This document shows, piece after piece, positions 13,401 through 25,400 of a stretch of DNA of 64,000 bases (position 1 is its first letter; every line of letters starts with the position of its first letter). This DNA comes from Membranipora membranacea (taxonomy: Eukaryota > Bryozoa > Gymnolaemata > Cheilostomatida > Membraniporidae): NCBI GenBank assembly GCA_914767715.1, contig OU612073.1, positions 10,108,001-10,172,000 of the forward strand. The letters are read 5' to 3'. Under the pieces are notes generated by a model. It was not told the DNA's origin and searched no databases. It saw only the letters and a program-made list of their open reading frames with translations. The position numbers were made by a program, and so were the translations under genes.

Positions 13401-16400
13401 GTTGTCTAGTCCTACGTACTTGTGACACATAAAGATGGAAAATCCAGAAAAATTCAGGAAGTGGGTCATAGTTACATAGTTGTCATAATTGTGTACATGA
13501 CAATTACGATGTATACATTGTACATTCCTATCATCTTGTTGTGATGAGTTTCTATTCCTGTCAAATTTCTGCTGGCAATGAATGGGAGTTATTGAGCTGA
13601 TGTAAGAATTTATAGTCGTTGTTTGAAGGGGTAACTTTTGCTGTGTGTAGTCATTGAGCTTTGAACCATCGCACAGCTAAGACCAGGAATCCTTTAGCTC
13701 TATAGACATCTCTCTCCATGGTAAATCATTGCTCACATGTGCTACATGTACTTTAAACTTGTTTTCTCAGTAAATTAGTTATTATTTTGCTGTTTTTGTG
13801 AGTCCAAGAATGTGTACATGTTAGCCGGGCATATTATAGTTGAAGTAAAAAAAAACATGTTAACTCATACAAAAAACGTTGCCTTTTGCTATGCGTTGTC
13901 TCATTTATTTTAACTCAGTTTCTCATATTTACACACATTTGTCTTCTCTTGTAGGATAGAGGTGTAGAGATGAACGCATCAGTGGATATGACCAGAGGGC
14001 CAAGCTCTTTTATTCCTCCAACTGAAGTAAGTTAAAATTGATAGTGATTAATTAATCCTCGCTGTATCTTCGCTCATATCCTCATATTCTTTGCTCTTCT
14101 GGCTTTTCATTTGGACCTCTGGTACGGCGTAATACCCCATCCTACTGGAGATTTGGACTAGAATGCTTTAAAAAGGTTCAACAAAAGGAAATTATGGACA
14201 TTGGAACTGAACGCTCTGTTTGAATTTGTTTCCTCCTACCTAGTTGTGAACTAATGAGGGGAGACAATTTCTATTTTCAATTTTCCATCAACAAAACATA
14301 CCAAATTCAGTTTTCTATATTTATGTTCGCACTAAAAAGACTTTGTTGCATGACCTTTTGGTCCTTTGAAGAGAAGAATTCATTAACGAGTTGGCTCTTT
14401 GCATCGCAGTCATTATTTCCTTAATTTCCCAAGACACTGCCTTCGCTGACCCTCACATCACCCTCACATCACCATGGCAGTTGTAACATTGACTATACAC
14501 CATGGAAGCATCATGCCAAAATGAGATTTATACCCACTTACAATGAGGAGGCCAATTGAACGCTGGCTCAAAGAGGCATGCGTGCCCTCTCCTGGCATGC
14601 TCATAAAATGAAAGCTTTGTTGGAAGAACAATTGGTGCTTGAAAGAGAGAATTGCCTCCGCCTCGCATATCAATCATAAATCCTTAATTTTCCCAAGTCG
14701 CTGCCTTCTCTGACCCTCACATCACCATGACAGTTGTTACCTGCTCTATTTATACGCAATAGGAGTGTGATGCTAAATTTAGATTTATACCCACTTACAA
14801 CGAGAAGGTCATTCAAATTTTGGCTCAAGGAGGCCTGCGTGCCCTCACCTGGCTGTTGTAGTGGAGAGAGTCTTTTGATCCCACAATCGCATAGTATTCT
14901 ACATAATGACTTTACTCGTGTGTGAACTTAATACCGAGTCCTAGATTTCTAGCTCGAGGCGAACAATTACAAGGGCATCAAATAAAATGTCACATGAAAA
15001 CCACACTCAGGTTTCTACCGTATTAATTTTAATTCTCAGTTACTGTTAAGTTATGGTTTCATTGCTCACTCCAAGGTCAGAAGCTACGGCAGTTGAAATG
15101 TTGAGCTCCATCGTGTTAGAATGCTCATATTGCATCATTCTGATTGAGCTGCTGGCACTTGAAAAGATGGACACAGAAGTAATAAAGAGAAAAAAACGTG
15201 TCTATCCGGAATCTCAATATGGGAATGTTTACTTAGAAATTTCTTGATACTCTATCATCAAACAGGACTGACAGTCATCTTTTCTCCCTGAACCCAAAAT
15301 ATCTCATTTCGAAAGATGATGGATGTAACATGAAACATAAAAGGAACGCCTTCGATTCCGACTGCTGTAATAAATAATGAGGAATTGAAGGAAATTTGTA
15401 TGGCTTCTGGTTTGCTTGTGATAAACTCTAATTTTAAGGTGAATGTTCGGTTACCAATAGTTTTAATATATTAAAATTATCGCACAACATCTGTTATTAT
15501 CTTTAAGGTGTTGGATCATCGAAAAGAATTCAAGTTTCCAAGAAACATTTTTGTATAACCAATTTCTCTGCATCTACATACTGCACCTACATAAGTCCCT
15601 ACAGAAGCCTTTGATTGTAAATGTCATAATGAATCAAATTTATGTAATGCTTTGTTGTGTGGCCTCTGTTTTGCTAGTGATGAATCAATTTTAGGGTCAA
15701 CGTTTGATTTATTTGGCTAATATCAAAATTATCACAATGATCCGCTATTATTTTGAAGCTGTTAAATTTCCAGACACAATTTGGCTTTTCCAAGAAACAT
15801 TTTGGGATCACCAATTTTCCTGAACCAAAAGTTTGAACTTATATTTTGATGTTCAAACAATTCATAAAAAGTGATAGCGGACAGCTGAAATGCCTGGTTA
15901 CATATCCTGTATTATTGTAATCAATGGCCGGCAGCCTGTAATTGGATAAGTACAAGTCAGTTTAGGTCAAAAGCTTCATTTATTCCAATTATAGCAACAT
16001 GCACTTATCAAGTTTCGCACATTTAGACTTGCAATGATGGGGTTTAGGACAATAATTCTGAAAATACCTGGTATGCATCAACATGCTGACGTCACACAAG
16101 TATAAAGGGTTCGGCAGCCAGCGGCAGCGTTGTACTCAGCTGGTGGAGACAGCATAGATCCTCATTTCATTGGTTGAACCAGAGACTATAGATATATCTA
16201 TAGTCTCTGGTTGAACTGTATGATAGATGCCTTAGCTTGTAAACAAAGTTGTTGAACGTTGGGGTGAGGGCTGTCAAACATGAAACAGCAAGAACCCTTG
16301 ATCGAAGACTATCTTAAACACAAAACATGATTTTTAGTGCATTGGTGGCTTGAGTGCCTTAAACGTTTTGGTGATGACCCCCACAAACAACCAACGCCAC

Positions 16401-19400
16401 CACAAGAACAAACAGCGGACTGTCTATGCCATGTATTGGTTGCACAGAATACTTTATCGGAACAAATTAAATTATAGTCAAGTCATGCACACACCACCAA
16501 CATACATCATATAGAGTGAAACTTGAAGACCGCTTTTTCCAATGACACTGGAGGACATTTTCACTGGGTTGACAGGCCAAATCAGGAATTATTGGGAATT
16601 CTGTCATACGGCTATGACTTCTTTCTTCATGGAGGTTGTCAGATTTGTGCGCTTAGGCAAAATCGTAAATTGTTTGTCAATCATGTTCCACAAAAAAGAG
16701 TATGTTTCCCGGAACCAGAAAGGGCTGGTATTAATCGAATACCCCGTAATAGTCCTGGTACCCTATTTTCCTAACAGAAGAGATTGCCAAATATGGGGCA
16801 GCAGGCAGCATGGCCTGGACGGTAACCTTGGACTCCTACCACGCGTCAATCCAGGATCCATGATCCAATAAAATAAACTGAGGTCATTCTATGAGGTAGG
16901 TATTAGAGCTTGCTTACTTGGTGAACCTGTGGAAATGTGCCCTCATTGGAACATCCTGATTGCTATTATATTACCTACTTCAAGATTGATTGAGCTCTAT
17001 GTAGTGAGGTTGATTAGCATTGCAGAGTATTGAATCTAAAATCCAGTGCATCGTGTTATTATTCGACCCACCTGTTACCTCAGGCAAGTTTGTCAAGCTC
17101 AGGTAATTCATTTCCAGGTCACACATGTACAGGTTAAAAACAGCGCCAATAGCTCATCTCACCTTCTGACACATATCTCCAGTTGCAACTGGACAGCACA
17201 TTCCAATGCTGCAGAATAAAGCAATATGGCAATTTTGAATGTAGGGTGGTTTATTACTTCATCTTGTGGGTGTTTGGGGGAGGGGAGAGATGGCAATCAA
17301 CTCAGTCCAAACATACAGCCCACATCTAGACTTTGAGAGTAATGCAGCCAACCACAGGCAAAGATACTAAATGAAAATGTGTAATATAATATAAATCCAA
17401 CCTTCTCTAATACTCTGTGTTCATATTTTTAATGAAATTTCTTTGAATATCATGTGTCATGTTCAGTTGAATGATTTGAGAAGTCCTACTGGTGTCACTG
17501 ATTGATAGGTGATCTTTAGCTAATGTCGGTCAACAGTTAGATGATCTTACATAGTTTTGATGTCAGAGGATACATATTATAGAGTCTGGAATTACCAAGA
17601 AGAATAGGCTTGACCACCCAGTATATCAACTTTGGCGGTGGTACACAGATCTGTACCAGATAATTACTTCTCTATCGAACAGGGTCATATGAAGGACAGT
17701 TGATAGAGAAGCAATTCGCAAGAAAAGAAAACTTGTAAAGGCCACCTGAATTGTACGTGGCCGATTTTATTCTGATCAAGAGGGAGTAGTCCTTGCTCTT
17801 AAAATGAGTAATCCAATATTCACAGCGATCTTGTGAGCAGATATTTGTTAGGCTGTACCAATAAATTCCCAGGCAGAAATGAAAATGAGTGTCTGGACGT
17901 TAGGTTCAAATTCGATCGTTTAATATCATGCATGTTTTGCTAAGAATTTAGAAAATGTCATCTTTATTTGCTGATCAAAGTCATGGGGATATATTATGAG
18001 ACTAAGCAATGTAGGAAAATGTTCAGGTTAATTGAAAAAAAAGCAAAAATTTTATTTACTGCAAGTGAAAATCAATTTGTTTTCAAAACTGTTTTGTTTT
18101 GGATACATGAAACCGAGAGTACAGCCTAACACTGCTCACAAGATTGATGTGAACATTGGATTACTCATTTTCAGAGCAAGGAGTACTCCCCCCTTGGTCA
18201 GAATAAAATCGGTCCATGCGCAATTTAGGTAGCCTTTACAAGCTTTCTTTCCTGGCGAACTGCTCGTCTTTCAAATGTCCTATGTATGACCCCTATCCAT
18301 AGAGACGTAATTATCTGGTACAGATCTCTGTGCGCCACCGCCGAAGTCGAAATACTGGGTGGTCAAGCTATTCTTATTCTTGGTAACTCCTGATTTTATC
18401 TCTATCCTCTGACATCAAAACTATGTAAGATCATCTAACCGATGACTGACATTAGCAAAATGTTACCTATCAATCAGTGACACTGGTAGGACTTCTCAAA
18501 TCATTCAACTGGACATGACACATGATATACAAAGAAACCTCATTAAAAAAGTGAAGACATTAGAGTATCAGAGAAGGTTGGATTCTTATGATATCTGCAC
18601 ATTTTTGAGGATCTTGTTGCATCCAAACATGAAATCAATGACATCATCTTACGAGATACAGCCTAGTTTTTACAGCAAAGTCGATATGATGTGTACACGA
18701 CTCCGAGTAGTTAATGAATGTCTGTCGCTATGAAGAGGAGGGAGTGACCGTTGTGCAATGGGTAGGGCATGGGTTTGAAAGTTTCCGTGTTCGATTTCCA
18801 GTAGATCACTGTTGCGTCAGGAAGGGCATCTGACCTCAAATGCTCCTGTGCAACTAATGTATACAGTGTTCGTAAAAAGAGTAACATCAAGGTTTTGTAC
18901 AAGGTACCACAGGGTAACGAGACTATATATGAACATGAGTTTTTGTGTTGAGGAGGCTGCCGGCCTCATCCCTTATCTACTGTAGACAGGATAGTGATGC
19001 GCTGACTCTGAGTGGGAGGAGCTCATGTATGCCAGCGCTGTGCAGCTATATGATGCCAATTAGCCCTGCAATTCTCCATGACTAATACAACCATTCAATG
19101 TCCAGGGCAGCGCTAAAAGTATACATACTCCCATCTATTATATCAATTACTTCATATTTGGAGGTAGCAGGTTGGCTGAACATGCTATTTATCTATCCAA
19201 TATTGAGCCTCATTGCATATATAAACTTAGACAAAGTCCAGCCAACCACTTACGAGTGACGTAACATTGTCAATTTCAGATGTCCTCGCGATCGATAACA
19301 AGTACTCAATTTATTGAACAAGTCCCGCTGTTACAAACAGCCGTTTGAAGACTGTGCCTGGTCAAACACAAAAGATGGATTAAACTGTGTAAATAGACTG

Positions 19401-22400
19401 AAATCTCTGTTCTCCCATCAAGATCTAGTCATCAAACTGTGGGTCTTTGCTACCTACGTCCCTCACTGACTTTGACATTTTTATAATCCGCATGAAGATG
19501 CTAACCAGGGTATGAAATTTGTTCTTGAAATAACACTTGAATTGTTATGTTGTGTCACATTATGTCATTCGATTCTAACCGCAAATGTCACAAGAGAATG
19601 GGACGCAATTAGAGAGGCGGAGAAAATGATTAGATTTATACAGTCGCTGCCTTTGAATCTTTTGTATCATAAAACCTGCTGACCCGCTCCTTAGTGTGGG
19701 TTTGATAGCAATTTTGCACCAGATACTGGTAGACAAGATGTCATGTCACATGCGCACTTTTCATCAGTCTTTGTAGTTTGAGTCTCGCAATCTCTCACCC
19801 CCTTCTTCCGACAGTCATCTTCCCCCCATCCCGTCTATGAAATTAATAAATATTTGGCATAGTGAACTCACTTAAAACAGTCAAGGCTAAAAACTTGAGT
19901 CTGTAACATACATCCCTGTCACTGCTCCGTCAGGCCGTCAAATACAATTGCCTTGTCCTACAGCTGCTCACTAAGGTCACGCAGGCTCAACATACCCGCA
20001 CAAAAGCCATGACTGAGAGGGCACAATCCCTATTGCAAAGTGGATACGACTATTTTGTCATGAGTGGGCAGTGCCTATGAAGCTTACTTGAATGTTGCAA
20101 GAGTAGAGAAAAAAAGTGTTCAGTTTTGGCTCCTTTTTTCTTTACATTATTGGCATGGGGAAAGTTTATTGGCTATAGGGAAAGTAAAACACTCAGGTAA
20201 ATTGTAGGCGTGATTTTGAGAACCTTTGATGTTGGAAACAGAACTCTATAAGATAACAATGTCATCTCATACCGCAGCAGTGAGAAATGAGTCACATACG
20301 CTCCTATATTTATATCATCGCAAAGTCACGTTGACAGATCAAAAGCATTACGCATTTAGATATTTATGAAAAATCTAAGCGAAATGCTCCCCTTGGCAGA
20401 AGAAAACTCCATGACAACGGACAACACCCCTTTCATTCTATCTTGCAGTGCACCCATTCATCAAACTGGTAAATGAAATGAGCCGCTCATTCTTCAAGTT
20501 TTTGATAACTGTGATTGATTGACCATTGCTGTAGTTGATGTAATTTTATATAACATGTTCTGCTGGCATTGTGAAAATGCCAAATTAGATCTATTTAGTC
20601 TCCATCTAGATTCTTTATCAAGATGAACTGAATAATTTGTGAGTTTTTCCCATTCAAACTCACATTTTTCATTCATTATGCCCATCCATCAGCTGATTGG
20701 GTTGTTTTGAATTGAGAATAGAATGCTCAATGTGAAAGCTGACCTATATGGAATGCCCTATAGGCATATGTAAATGCTCTCGGCGCCCAATCCATATCCC
20801 CACCCCCCCCCCTCACTCTCAGTGGGATAGTGAAAAAAGGTAATGCTGGAATAACTGTTCATTGATGGCTGCATTTTACACAATTCTCTAGAATTTACAA
20901 GGGTGCCCTCTAATATTTTAAAATTTTGGATTGTTTCGATTGCGTAGATGGAGGGAATCTTAATTTTTCATGCAGATAACCTGTGCGGAACTAAACAGAA
21001 AAAAACATGGTCTCAAGTAGAGGGATTCTAACTTATGGACCTTTTGTTTATGTCAAAGTAACAATAAATCTGTTGATGCAGCTTGGCTAGACACTGAATT
21101 ATCTAATTAGAGGCAGTAATAATGTAAAAGAAAACTATTATGGCATAAATAAACAATAACAAAACCACTAAAATAGATTTGTACTTTTATAAAACTGGTG
21201 GCACATTTGGCTGCAAAATGTAACAAACACTTGGCTGTCCTAGTACATTACATAATATAGCAAATCAAATTAAAAATGAAACAATAGGAGTCTGCTAGTG
21301 CCGACATCCAAAACTTAAAAATAATTTTACATATTTGACGTCCTTATTGAGAGAGAGCACCTTTTATTGCTATAATCAACAGGTTGAATACGCTATTTTC
21401 ATAAGATCCAGGGTCCAGCGTGTCTATGATTGACCCTATGGAGAGAGAATGGTTATACCGCATATCAAATAGCAATTGCTGCACAAACTGATGGCGTAGC
21501 CTGTTAGTTGCCGAGCAGTGAAGCTATTTTTAGACGCAATGAGATATAAAACGATTGAATTGGATATTTAGAGCCAGGTTGTCGACAAGTGCTCCATCAT
21601 TATCTCGACAGCTAATAAAAGTGGCCCTAGTATTGTCTAGGCTGTTTACTCCTTCGCCGGTGTCCAGGCAAGGTGTTGTTTTGATTCCACTTTACACACA
21701 GTGTCAGTCACTCACAGCTCTCGACTAGCTAAGACAATTATAGCTACACCTCTAGGCTGCAGCAATTTCAGACACTGTCAATAGACTCAATTATTGGATA
21801 ACATCTCAATTCTGCAGAGAAAGGATCAACGGAACTTAGCGCTAATTTTAGCATCTGTTGTTGGATAGAAGAACATGGCTGCTTCTAGAGCAATAACGAT
21901 TGGATCGAATGACTCATTGGCGTCTCCGAAGAATGGTATCTCAAGCATATCGAAGGCATGCCACTGTTTCTTTGAAAACTGTGTCAAGCATGGCGAACAT
22001 GAGGTGAGAAAAAGTGCAGCCATATCAATGATCGCTAGAGTTTCTAAAACACAGTAATTATCAATGTAGCTCTCGTTTCAGTTGAACTTTTCTCTATCCA
22101 TTAAAGCCTGTGCCGGCTATCTATGAGATCGGTTGTCTGATTGTAACAACTCTACCCTGGTTTTAAATAGGTTGTCAAGAAGTATTTCTGTCAAGAAAGG
22201 CGCTTTTATGAACAAGAAAAACCCTGACCAATGAGTCAGAGCCGGCAGTTATACGGGAAGAAGAGTCACAGTATGAGTACCGGCAAAACATTACTGGCAT
22301 TAGATGTCGCTCTTCATTGCATTTTCAAATTGCCTTATTCCAGGGTCTTTAAAATGGCTTCAGCGATGTGTCATTTTTAGTCTGCCGTTAAAATGACCTG

Positions 22401-25400
22401 GCTACTTACTCATCTGCAAAACTGACAACCTGCATAAAAGTTACAACTGTCAAAAGTGACAACCAGCTCCTATTACCATATACTCTATAGGTGATCTCAC
22501 TGACGAGTCAATCAACTTCCAGCATAATTATTGGGTCTCTTGCCAGAATTTAGGTGTCAGAATTATGTTTATGATCTCATTTTTGACCTGCCTCCTCCCA
22601 ATTAACCTCTCTGTAGCCCTTGTTTATAAGAAAAACCATGTTAGATTGGTTGAGGGACACAGGGTTGAATCTGCTGACTGGTAAAGAAATTACATATTAT
22701 AAAACCTGTAGATTTTTTGCACCAGGGGTTGGTTCTTTACAAGGGGATCACATGTCTTACCACTCTATTGTTCTGCATTATCACACCGCAGCGCGTTTTA
22801 CATGCTCTCCTGGTTGGGGATCTGGCATCAGGGAGTTTGGGACCCAAACTACCTGCTGGCACCATGAATGTCTGCCTTCGACCTAGGAGTTGTGCACACT
22901 CGAATTCTGTTTTCCAGATTTTCTAGCGACTAAGAATCCATGTTGACAAACCTAATGTCCGACCAGAGGCTATGGATATATCTATAGTCTCTAGTCCAAC
23001 CCCAAAACTTTCGATCAGTGTGTCAGTTGAGTTTGTGTTTCAAGTAAATTCCAATGCCTAGATCAAGTATTTGAGCATTTGAGCATTTGAGCAAACCAGT
23101 AGAATAATGGCTCACCAGTAGAGTCGGAATGCCTGGACTGCGTGCAAATTGGATCAGACTTGTTCTAGCCAAGGTTGTTTGTCTAGAGTGTCAGCCTTCT
23201 TTGATGTACAGTGAGGTATGCAATAGTACTATTTGATGATGGTTGTAATGTAATACCAGCCGGAAGAGTTGTAAAATGTTTGTCATAAGATGGCAACAAC
23301 ATCACAGCAAAGAATATTGTTGTCTGGTTTTGTTTAACCTGTCTGCAAGCTTCAATGTTTGAAGTCACCTCTAACTTGAAGTAACTTCTAACCTCGAAAT
23401 TCGCATTTACGCAACATAACTTCTAACCTTCGTTGCGGAAGGTTTAGTGCATAGGAACAATGTCGAACAACTCCTGTTCTTGGGATTGTCAGGTTGTTGA
23501 AGAACTTACTTGCAACGTGAATGTATAGCTGCTTAAAAGATACAATGAATATAACATCTGCCCCAGGGTCGTCTTCATTTGCAAGCCGGATTTTGAGTTG
23601 AGTTCAATTCAAATTTTATCAAGTTCGTATTTCATCACGGAATATCATTACACGGTGGCATGCGATAAGCATATGCATGGCTTGATTTTGACCAGTGTTG
23701 GCCACTGATAACCGGTACCTTTAGTGTATCTTACCATGGAATGACCTTTGAGCAGGATCCACGACTTTCTAAACGTGATTGCAGTTTGATAAAAATTATA
23801 TAGCGGTAGGTGCCTGATGCCTTTACAAGGGTCGGTATCCCAGACATATCCTCGCCGGCGGGGTGATGGCCTTGGTTGAAAGATAAACGAGCGTGTTCAA
23901 CCAAAACACTCAATACATGACCTCATCACAGGATATAGCCCAAGAAATTATTTGAAAATCCTCTATACTTTCATTTCATTAGCATTTCGTTGTGTAGCCA
24001 AGTCGTGTTGCGAAGTCGTTGACCATCGTGTAGCTAAGTCGTCGTGTTGTTTGTATGAAGTTAAAGAAGAGGGAACCAAACTTCATTGCCAAACCATACC
24101 AATGCTTTGGTGCTGTCATTATGGCCAAGACAGGTGCAGGCTTATTACTTGGTGCTTGGACAAGATGACACATCAATGTTGAAATTCAATCAAAAAATGT
24201 CCTCTATACATTTAATTTAGCTGGTTGTTTGTTCTAGTACATGTTGTATTGTTACAACAATAATTGTGCAAGAAACGAACTGTTCAATGGTGCCAGATAT
24301 AAATGCGTTAATCGTGACGTACAGATCAGTATCGTGTGGCGTGTTCAGCATGTCTGCACATGATGGGCATGACTGCCGCTTCACCTGTATCCTGTCTTGA
24401 CAAGCTTTGTTCGGTGGGTGGGGGGGGGGGGGTTGTTCCCCCATAACAGCGTTTGTCAAGACGGGCTGCTTCACCTGTAGTCTGTTGTCACAGCTACCCT
24501 CCTTCAACAGTCCATCCATCCCACTCCATAGACAACCACACGCCCCCAATCCTTCATCTAACTCTTGTAGGTTCTGACTGCAGTTGTGGTCACGTGTATC
24601 GCTCGTGTTGCGGTTTAGGTAGACAGATCTGCTTAGTGCTGTTGTTGACCAAAGAGATTCGAAAACAAAACTGGCCACATTAGGAATGAATTAAAGCGTG
24701 TCGAAATTTAGGGATGTGGTTTGACAGAAATGGACATAAAATCCGTGTGATGCTTTGGTCACGGATATCACGGCAGAGGATTTCATGTCGTAACTGAGAC
24801 TCCCACCATACCTGACCTTAGCTCACCGAATCGTGTAGGATTTATGACAGTCCAGGAATCTACTGGTAAACGAATATCCTGCAATAGAATAGATTATAAA
24901 TTGTCGGTCCTCTATCTATAAAATTATCGGAAACAAGTGTATTAATTTGGTCGGGTGATGCCCCCAAAACCCACCTGCATTTCATGCTGGGTCATGATCA
25001 TGAGCGCTGTGCGTGTACCTCATCACAACATCGTACCTCATCACAACATCGCTCTGCACACATCTGGACACCGAAGCCAAAAAATGATAATAACGGAAAA
25101 CGCATGAAATGTTTTATTGTTATAATCATGTCTGACTTGACCGGTCACGCATCCACGTCTGCGAATATAAGCCCAAGATGCATTACGATATTATCAGCTA
25201 GTCAGATAACTTATCTTTCTGTAAAAGTGCATCTCTGTCTAGAACACTGGGTCTTTTTTTGATGGAATGTTCCTTTAGCCATGTTTTTTCAATCGATCCA
25301 TCTTCGCTCCTCTTCAGAACATGCCTAAATTTACATTTATTAACCTGATTTTTAAACCACACACATTGATGAAGTGTTACTGCCTGTGCATGTTATCAGG

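Larger units (their letters stand above)
6227..13954 (+). other. Sestrin intron 2 (7.7 kb)
   Basis: Holds the hairpin at 8286 and the foldback element at 9504-13174. An (ATATA)n run lies at about 10300-10322 and a short hairpin around ATATATATATA at 6304-6331. The remainder is AT-rich with nothing recognised. Confidence 0.7.

Noticed and set aside
24217-24678. Minus-strand 153-codon open frame
   Set aside because: It runs through the MITE and its G-run and has no recognisable domain or splice context.
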